A stretch of DNA of 64,000 nucleotides, from the NCBI GenBank assembly GCA_026018925.1, contig JAKSZU010000002.1:152766495-152830494 (forward strand), written 5' to 3'. Source of the stretch: Tupaia tana (Eukaryota; Chordata; Mammalia; Scandentia; Tupaiidae). Made by a program: the position numbers and the translations under genes. Positions within the stretch are counted from its first letter, which is position 1, and every line of letters begins with the position of its first letter. The notes below the pieces were generated by a model that worked only from the letters and a program-made list of their open reading frames with translations, ran no database searches and had not been told where the DNA came from. This document shows positions 56,913-64,000 of this stretch, piece after piece.

Positions 56913-58682
56913 TAAAGGGTAGTACTTCATTACTGAATTGACAGGAATAAAGTAGTGTCTTGTAGAAGTTAGTGAGACGTCTTTACTGTGTTTTATAGTA
57001 GCCTATGTATGTTGGCTTTATAGAAATTAAGAGTAGTGTTTCCATTACAGAATCGAGTCCCATATATATAAAAAAGCATTGTGCATGTTGAAAAGAACTT
57101 TACTGGTCAGATGCTTTCAGCAATTGAAGAAAAAAACCTTCCAGATGCATTCCAAGGAAAAGTCAACTGAAGTTAAAAAAAAAAAAGTGTTGTCCATATA
57201 ATCCTTACCTAAGGAATAATTAAAAACACTAAAGCACGTCCAGACAGGTACTTGCTAGTTATAAAACCTGCTATGATTTTTAAGCAGATCTTAACATTTT
57301 TCATTTGAAACCTTGATGTGAATTTTTAGGCCTTCAAGCATTTTCTGTCTTTACTGAAAAAGAGAGATGTTTGACTTGAATTACCCTCTCACTGCCGTCC
57401 GTGGTCATTCGGTGTTTTCTGATTGCAGCTCCACATCCTGTCAGCTATTTGATTTTTTTTTTTTAATAGACACCGCAACGCTTCATTACAGCCTATTCAT
57501 TCATGAAATTTAAGGCTTGTTCTTCCTTTCCCTGCAAGAAGAACTTCGTGTGTATACCTTTGCCTTTCTGGAACTCTTTGTTTGATCTAAGTTAATGCCC
57601 TTGGAGTGCCCTTCCTGCAATGAAAGAAGGTGAGGTGAATCAGAGTGACACCAGATAAGACAGGAATGTTGCTCCTTGGTCCTCTCTCTCGTTCTGAGAT
57701 GAGGCTGTGCTATATATACACTTCACCTTTCTTGCCAAAGGGATTAGAGAGGGCACTGGCTGGCCTTTTTCCTTTTATGCCATGTTTTGTGCACACATGG
57801 GATTTACCTGCTTATTCCTGAATTCATGCATTGGTTTTGGACTTAAAAAGAGTGGCCAGTATATGAAGAGATCGACATCTGCAGTTGGGCGAAACCCAAC
57901 ACAGAAAAGTAAATGAAAACCACCTCTCCTTTGTAGAATGTGGCCCTACCCAGAGGTTACCCCCTTAATTTAACTTTTTAATTTTTGTTTAAATTTGTTA
58001 CCCATGCATTGAAGTGACTTGTCTGAAAAGGTTTCACCGTGTGGCCATTACTACCAGTGGAGGCCAAAGGACGTATGGTTCTTTTTCCTCTGTTATACCC
58101 ACAAGGTTAATCATTAATAGGAGCATTCACTAGTGAGAGCATTGCTGATGGCTTTAGAAGATAAATGGTAATTATTTAAAGTTTCCGGAAGAAGTTTGGT
58201 AGCTGTTTCATTACGTTAAAAGTGAGTCGAGTGTGGGTCGTATTTGCTGTGCATTGGGACGGTCAGGTGTGGACTGCGCCACATCCTCCTGTTAGTGAGC
58301 AGTAGCCCGTGAGTCTTGTAGGAGAGCCAACAGGAAGTTTACGGAAGCACTGGCTCCCTCTCGCTGCCACGGTTCGGCCTTTCTGCAGTGTTCATTTCAT
58401 GATCAAGCCCAGCTGCACTCACGGGCTCGGAAGTGACATTGCAGTCCGGGACTTGATACGGTCATCCTTGGAGAGAAGGATCAGTCTAGATTACACAACT
58501 TTAAAAAAAAAAAAAAAAAAAAAGGAGAAGATATTGTAACTGATTATTATCAGATACACCTAGTCCATAATGACCTAATTGAGTGGGTAGTTAGGCTCCT
58601 GTGTCATGAAGAATTTCTTACAGATTGAATGCACTCTTAAATACATTATACGAGACAAATTCTTCATTTTAAGTAGGTAAGC

Positions 58683-58722
58683 ATATATATGTATATATAT
58701 GTGTGTGTGTATATATATACTT
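58683..58722 (+). repeat. (TA)n/(TG)n microsatellite
   Basis: TATATATATG and GTGTGTGTGTATATATATAC, partly self-complementary. Confidence 0.8.
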
Positions 58723-59259
58723 TTATTCACTTGTTTATTTGCATAAGTGAATTATGTAGCTATCTTTGTTGGCTTAGTGGAATTAATTGAGTAGCAACTC
58801 TTACTGCACTATAACTATTGCAAATTACTGGAGAACTCAAGCATTAAATTTTATATACAGTATTCTGTGATTTAAAAACTTTTTTTTGAGGATTTGGGGG
58901 GGAATTGAACCATTTTTATATGTTTCATAGGGATCTCTGATCCCCGAAAGCATTACTACCTGGAGAGTGAGTTGAAAGAATGAAAAACCATGCTCTAAAC
59001 TGATCATCCCTGCTGGTGCCATGACTTCGTGGAGAGGCATCCGTTTATTGGCCTCGTCTGGAGCCTGGTGCGAGGAGGTTGTGGGGAAGTGTCTATGGCT
59101 CCAGGGGGCTTCACATCAGCAGTCTCAAGTTCTGTTGTGGTTTCCTGAAGGATGAGGACATTGGAGAAATCACCAGTGGCTTTTCAAAGTGAAACTTTGG
59201 GAGAATTTCAGAGGCAGGATTTTTGAGGCTGAAACGCTTGGATGAAGAGTCTGTTCCTG

Positions 59260-59528
59260 GGGAACCAGCAGTTAGCGTAATGGCTATGTCGCTGGACTCC
59301 CATGTAGTCAACCGTGGTTCGTGTCCCGAACCCGGTGGCTTAAAACTCACGCCGGGCGCGTGTGCGTGCGTGCCCAAGATCCTGAGAGGAGAATGGAGGA
59401 GAAGGGATTACGGTGTGACCATCCCCCCTGGGGGGTGATTTCTCGCTTTCTGTCTCTATGTCTCTCTCTGTCTGTCTGGTGAGCGCATGCGCCCTATAAC
59501 GAAAACCTCTCCAAAAAAAAAAAAAAAA
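59260..59528 (+). mobile_element. Young SINE, family L, with TSD
   Basis: TSD AAGAGTCTGTTCCTG at 59245-59259 and AAGACTCTGTTCCTG at 59529-59543. A box TTAGCGTAATGG intact; B box GGTTCGTGTCC has one change. Palindrome CCCCCCTGGGGGG intact. End CGCCCTATAACGAAAACCTCTCC. Confidence 0.93.
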
Positions 59529-59564
59529 AAGACTCTGTTCCTGCATTTGTTCATCCAGTGATTA

Positions 59565-59760
59565 ATGCGTGGTGCTGACTACCTCCCCTGCCAGGACCAT
59601 TCTAGGTGCTGAGGAGTCTGCAGTACAAGGTGGACAAAGCTGTGGCCTTCAGGAAGCTTGCCACCTCGCAAGGAGACCGCTAATGAACAAGTAGAAAAGC
59701 TATGCACACATGCACAAGCTAACCCAGCTGAGAAGTGCTGTGCAGAGAATCAGTGGGGCG
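59565..59760 (+). mobile_element. Ancient interspersed repeat relic, unassigned
   Basis: CCATTCTAGGTGCTGAGGAGTCTGCAGTAC, GTGGCCTTCAGGAAGCTTGCC and GGAGACCGCTAATGAACAAG resemble a common mammalian relic block (CTAGGTGCTGGGGATACAGCAG.. AGGAGCTTAC..), whose family I cannot name with confidence. Confidence 0.45.
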
Positions 59761-61375
59761 TGCAGTGGTGGTTTTCTGCAGGGCGTGCATGGCCTCTGTT
59801 AGACTGAATGGTCAGGGAAGGGCTTCTGAGAAGGTCATGTGAGTTGGGACTGGCATGACAAGAATAAAGAGCCAGCCATTTGTAGATAGATTTTGCAGAG
59901 GGAACGGTTGCCTGCAAATACAGTGTATGGCTGGCAGTCAGACTTGGGGGAGGTGAGGTCAGCGTGGGCCAGGGCGTGAGGCTTGTGGTCACTGAAGGCA
60001 AGTGTTCGGACTACCTGGGCTGTCAGACCAGGGCACGGCCTGCTCCATCTCGTGGTTGTTCCTGTGGGGACAGCCACCTTACCAGAGGTCAGAAGAGACC
60101 AGCATCTTGCCCCCACTGCCCAGTTTTCTGACAGATGCCTTCCTTTTTCTTTCTGCTGACTGTTCCTCGGTCCCAGAAGTTCCCTAGCTAATTTTATCTC
60201 AGTCTAAACATTACGCCTGGCTCCTTGGGGGCCTCCGTGATATCTGATAATCACTGATGACAAGGAGGAAAGAGGGAAAATGGTCCTCTCTCCATCTTAC
60301 TGCTCCTTTCAGTTTTGATGGTACGCCAAACCAATTTTCCTCTTTGGTAATAGACTTCTGGATATAAAATCCTTGAAATAAGATGGCTGTTTTAACTACT
60401 TTAAAAAAAAAAAAACATTAAAAGCAAGTTGTTTTTTGTTAGAAGTATGTTTTTTACTTCCAAAAAGTCTCTTTTTGTGGATATATTACCTTCATAAAAA
60501 TTATGGATCAGAGACATTTTACATTTGTAGTAACTCAGAAGGTACATTAACAACACTTGAAAAGAATCCAAGGAGGTGATGATTCATATTCTTGCACCTG
60601 GGCGGGAACCTGCATTTATTCTAGCCCTTAGATAAGGGGATCCTCTGACCTCTCTTATCCTCCTCCATATACATTGATGACTTATGAACTACTATACAGG
60701 TATACAATTTATGCTTTAAATTTGTTTAGTAATTCTGGTGCATTCTAGGGATGACATATGTTGAGCTTGGTTAGTTTAATTTGTAAATCTGTAACAACTT
60801 CCGAAAATAAATGTCTTAAAATGCAGTTATAACTAAATACGGAGGAAGATATGCCATCAAAGGCAAAGTTGGAATAATACTCTTTGTCCCAGATATTTGA
60901 TCACCTCTCCCTTTTCATATTTAAGATGAGACTTTATAATGTCTTACAAGTAGATCTGTACTTCTCGGGGGCTGGGAGAGTTGATGATGGACTTCATTTG
61001 CTACTTTAGCACTGTGTGCATGCTGTATACCTTGAACTATTTTTAAATGTTTTATGTATTTATATTCTGAGTTATATATGTTGCTACAGCGTTCTAAATT
61101 TCTCTTGCTCCTGCATGTATCTGTACATTTCAGTTCACAGTACCAGGAGTGTTGGCCACTGGTCTTAAGAACACTGTTTTAAACACTGCTTTTGTAACTA
61201 TGTGATTTCCACTAGCCAGTTTTCTCTCTGGAGTAATAGCATCCTTACAAAGTGCAGAGGTTAGGGATGGAGGTTTTATACCTTTTTAAGGCTCTTTCTA
61301 AATCTTGGTTTTTCTTTAGTTTCTCAAGCGTCAAGTGGACTTAGTAACTACTTATATTTTTATACTGATTACCGA

Positions 61376-61490
61376 ATGCCCATCTATATCCCCCTCTTTC
61401 TATACAAGAGGAAGCTGAGACATAGAGTAATAGATCACCAAAGGCACACATTTATTACAGGGCAGAGTGGGGACAGCTAGCAGGCATCCT
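61376..61490 (+). mobile_element. MIR core relic
   Basis: ATCTATATCCCCCTCTTTCTATACAAGAGGAAGCTGAGACATAGAG and AAGGCACAC match the MIR core (CCCATTTTACAGATGAGGAAACTGAGGC). Confidence 0.6.
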
Positions 61491-61829
61491 GTAAGAATGA
61501 TTGATTATATTGCTTAAAGACTAGTAATTTTAAGTAACAGACCTAGAAAACAAAACGTGGTTCTCTTGAAATTGTTTCCCTCTCCAGTCCTGAAATAATC
61601 AAATAATGCTCTTCAGTAGTGATTGGGTATGTGATTAGATCAAAGCCGTGGGTACCGTGATGCAAGGTAGGGCAAGGGGCACTTAATACTTTGGATCTTG
61701 TTGGCAAATTAGTAACTGAAATGCATCACTGACCTTGCTTTTCCTGAGACCAGTCATTTCCCTCCCAAATTGGAAATGCTACATTTTATTTCTATTAGAA
61801 TGAAAGCAGCAAACATTTTGCTAGCAGGT

Positions 61830-61995
61830 GCTATTCTTGAGCCTACCTTGGGGTTTCGAGAGACTTGGAGTCTAGTTAAGATTTTGGTTAAATCTCTAAG
61901 ACCTAATAGCAAGTCATTTACCCTCTGAATGTTGGCTTCCTCCTCTGCAAAATTAGAGCATTGGACTAGATGAATTATCAATGTTGGTATCTTTT
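61830..61995 (-). mobile_element. MIR element
   Basis: AGCAAGTCATTTACCCTCTGAATG, GCTTCCTCCTCTGCAAAATTAGAG and GGACTAGATGAATTATCAATG follow minus-strand MIR. Confidence 0.75.
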
Positions 61996-61999
61996 AATC

Positions 62000-62080
62000 T
62001 CTCTCTCCCCTTCTCTTTTTCTTTCTTTTCTTTCTTTCTCCTTCCTTCCTTCCTTTCTTCTTTCTCTTGTTTCTTTGATA
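62000..62080 (+). repeat. Pyrimidine simple repeat (TTCC/TTTC)n
   Basis: Almost pure C/T: CTCTCTCTCCCC, TTTCTTTCTTTC, CCTTCCTTCCTTCC. Confidence 0.85.
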
Positions 62081-63276
62081 ATTTACAATAACTAATGCCA
62101 TTCTTTAGTACTTATTTTGGGTCTGGAACTTTATAAAGAAGTGTTTCCAGAGAAGGTGAGCTACCTGTGGGTGCCTTTGTAAAGGTATTCAGGATTGTAG
62201 ATCCAGTACATGTCTTGGGGAGAAGGTGGAGGGGTGGTGGGTAAGGAGAGGAACATTACAGAAAAGAGTCACTGTAACCAGGTAAATCGTAAATGTGAAT
62301 TCACTCGTATTCAGGTTTCATGGTTGTCATGACGAGCAATATCCTCAGACTCTCCGTGCCTCATCTGGAGAGCATCCGTCTGACTCTGTCTCGCTCCTTT
62401 GCTTCTCGACTTGCTTCCTTTCTGCACTTCTCTTCTTTTGAACAGGTTTCGTCTGTTGAATTATATTTCTTTTTCACATACAATAATCAAAGTGGATATT
62501 AAGAAAGCCATTATTTCAGAATAGGCTTGTAAAGTGACCGTCTTTCAAGTTCCTTCAATATTTGGTTACATTAATGGAGACTGTATTGAAAACATAACAT
62601 TGGCTTTTTTTTTTTTTTTCTTTCACTTTCTAGTTTAATGCTGAAACACTTGGGAATTATGTTTCATGTTCGTACTGAATACAGTTAGAAGCAAACAGGA
62701 TAGTTTGATGGATCTGAATTATACTTGATTGAGAATTTGCCAGTCCATAAAGTTATCATGTAAATGATACCTTTTTAAAAAAATGGAGGATTTTAACAAA
62801 TAGCCCGGTACTGTAAATCAACCAAAGTAGTAAAATAACTGGGAAAAGAAGTATGTGATTGCTTTTCTGCCCATTTCTTAAGTGGCTGAGTGAAGAGGCA
62901 AGTCCATCTCAGAGTTTAGAACTAAATTATTTTTCAAAAAATCATTTTTATAACTACAGACTTGAAAAAATGTAAATCAAGGATTGTAGCTCTAGTTATG
63001 AATACTTTCTTTGGAAGAAAAGAAATTTGAAAGTTTAAATCAAGTTTGATTTAAATCAGACTTAGTTTAAAAATAATTTAAAAAATTTTTAAATATTAAT
63101 TCAAAGTGAAAAAACTCTGAGCCTATATAGCTGATGTTCTGTTAGAAGCCATGTCTCTCATATAACTAGAAATATTTGAACTGCTTAACAAATCCAACAG
63201 TATTTAAGTACCTTTTTTTTTTGGTTCCATTTTTTAATTTAATTTTTGGAATAACTATTTTGGAAAGTAAAGTTGT

Positions 63277-63540
63277 TTATTTATTTATTTATTTTTAAGA
63301 CAGATTGTTGCCATAGGGCACATGTGCTTGCTGCAGAGAGAGACAGACAAGACAGTGAGAAATCACCCCCCAAGAGGAATGGCCATGCTGCAGTCCCTTC
63401 TCCTCAGTTCTCCTCTTGTGATTCTGGGTATGAACGCACATGTGTCCAGGATGAGTTTGAAGCTGCCAGGTCCCAGATTTGAACCGCAGTCAGCACGTGG
63501 GTGTCTAGCAACATAGCTATTATGCCATCTGCTGGTCCCA
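63277..63540 (-). mobile_element. tRNA-derived SINE, family L
   Basis: (TTTA)n tail, TTGTTGCCATAGGGCACATG, CACCCCCCAAGAGGAATGG, B-box complement decayed (GATTTGAACC), end GCCATCTGCTGGTCCC. Both flanks carry AGTAAAG. Confidence 0.86.
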
Positions 63541-63606
63541 GTAAAGACAGTTTTCAAAACAAAGTGTAAGGTGCTTTATTTTGTTGACTTGCCATTTACT
63601 TAACTT

Positions 63607-63769
63607 GTTAAAAAAAGAATTATTTAATTTGTTACTATTATTTTTAATTGGATCAGAGAGAAGGGAAGGGAGAGAGAAAGTGAGAAAGCCAGCTGCCAGA
63701 TCCAGGACTCACACCACATTGGGCCTTGTGGGAATCCAGTACATTAACCACCATGCCACCTGCTAGCCC
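63607..63769 (-). mobile_element. tRNA-derived SINE, family S, with TSD
   Basis: TSD TTACTTAACT at 63597-63606 and 63770-63779. AT tail, GATCAGAGAGAAGGG, AAGTGAGAAAGCC, B-box complement GGACTCACACC, end CACCTGCTAGCCC. Confidence 0.84.
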
Positions 63770-63805
63770 TTACTTAACTATTAAGGAAGACATGCTTTTG
63801 TGTTT

Positions 63806-64000
63806 TGCTTTATTTATTTAGTTATTGCCATAAGGCACGTATGCTCGACAGAGAGAGACAGTGAGAGGGAAAGTGAGAAGTTGCCTCCCACAGGGGGATG
63901 GTCGTACCCATACCACAGTCCCTTCTCCTCCATTCTCCTCCTGGGATTTTAGGCACACATGCACACACACCTGGTATGATTTTTTTTTTTTTTTCTTTTT
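63806..64000 (-). mobile_element. tRNA-derived SINE, family L, cut by the window end
   Basis: TTTATTTAGTTATTGCCATAAGGCACG, GA stretch, GGGGGATGGTCG, GCACACACACCTGGTATGA, then a T-run from 63980. The T-run starts at the same internal point at which two other copies were invaded, so a nested SINE may begin here. Confidence 0.8.

Larger units (their letters stand above)
29509..64000 (+). other. FAT1 intron 2 (continues beyond the window)
   Basis: No sequence resembling FAT1 exon 3 was found. Stretches in which I see nothing assignable: 29515-29997, 31389-32464, 32991-34073, 34148-34870 (possibly a weak GTGGCACAAGCCTATAGT 7SL-like word near 34550), 35758-36689, 36843-38995, 39290-42150, 42777-43480, 44507-45054, 45431-46450, 46560-47398, 47647-47861, 47960-48870, 50161-50710, 50948-52395 (51480-52200 looks like an old repeat but I cannot name it), 52700-53936, 55004-55417, 56034-59244, 59761-61375 and 62090-63276. 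Intron 2 of human FAT1 is also long. Confidence 0.8.

Noticed and set aside
29509..64000. FAT1 exon 3
   Set aside because: I looked for sequence coding VIETSDRLD and the following cadherin segment and did not find it; the window seems to end inside intron 2.
1..64000. Full-length or long 3' L1 elements
   Set aside because: None was recognised; only the unnamed blocks at 49630-50160 and 51480-52200 could be L1 or LTR relics, and evidence is too thin to call.

Overview
The window is a piece of a placental-mammal nuclear genome carrying the 5' end of the giant protocadherin gene FAT1 on the + strand. The evidence is a single 3,268-nt open coding exon (26241-29508) that encodes a signal peptide and tandem cadherin repeats and matches the N-terminus of mammalian FAT1 almost residue for residue. 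It has a clean splice acceptor in front and a phase-1 donor behind. No other protein-coding gene was found; the remaining open frames are chance frames in CpG-rich DNA or frames running through SINEs.

Layout: 1 to about 8.2 kb is the upstream intergenic flank, filled with SINEs, one ERVL-MaLR-type LTR and old MIR/L2 relics. About 8.25-9.0 kb is a CpG island with a CRE palindrome and the probable non-coding exon 1, whose donor GT is at 9001-9002. 9,001-26,222 is intron 1; its first 3.3 kb is unusually CpG-rich and contains a second island that could serve as an alternative promoter. 26,223-29,508 is exon 2, which holds the start codon. 29,509-64,000 is intron 2, and exon 3 was not found in the window.

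The flank and introns carry more than 40 copies of tRNA-derived SINEs. The main type (called family L here) has a tRNA-like head with pol III A and B boxes, a body with a CCCCCC/GGGGGG palindrome, a CT-rich stretch, an end reading GCCCTATAGCAAAAACC and an A-tail. Its length is about 235 bp plus tail, and many copies have 13-16 bp target-site duplications (TSDs). A shorter relative (family S) keeps the tRNA head and CT-rich tail but lacks the middle. Two further elements join a tRNA-like head to a 7SL RNA/Alu-like segment. 7SL-derived SINEs are known only from Euarchontoglires, and the absence of Alu, B1/B2, rabbit C or tree-shrew monomeric 7SL copies points away from the common members. A colugo (Dermoptera, whose CYN SINEs are tRNA-derived) is my best guess, from memory of the family type rather than a match. 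Other mobile DNA includes an antisense LTR with a tRNA-Leu primer-binding site (ERV-L type), an MER20 element, three short mariner-like hairpins, MIRs and L2s.

The most interesting signals are: antisense family L copies that carry a ready-made acceptor and a GTGAGT donor in the sense orientation of FAT1; the composite tRNA-7SL SINEs; repeated SINE-into-SINE insertion at one internal site; the hairpin elements; and the ERV-L LTR/PBS unit.
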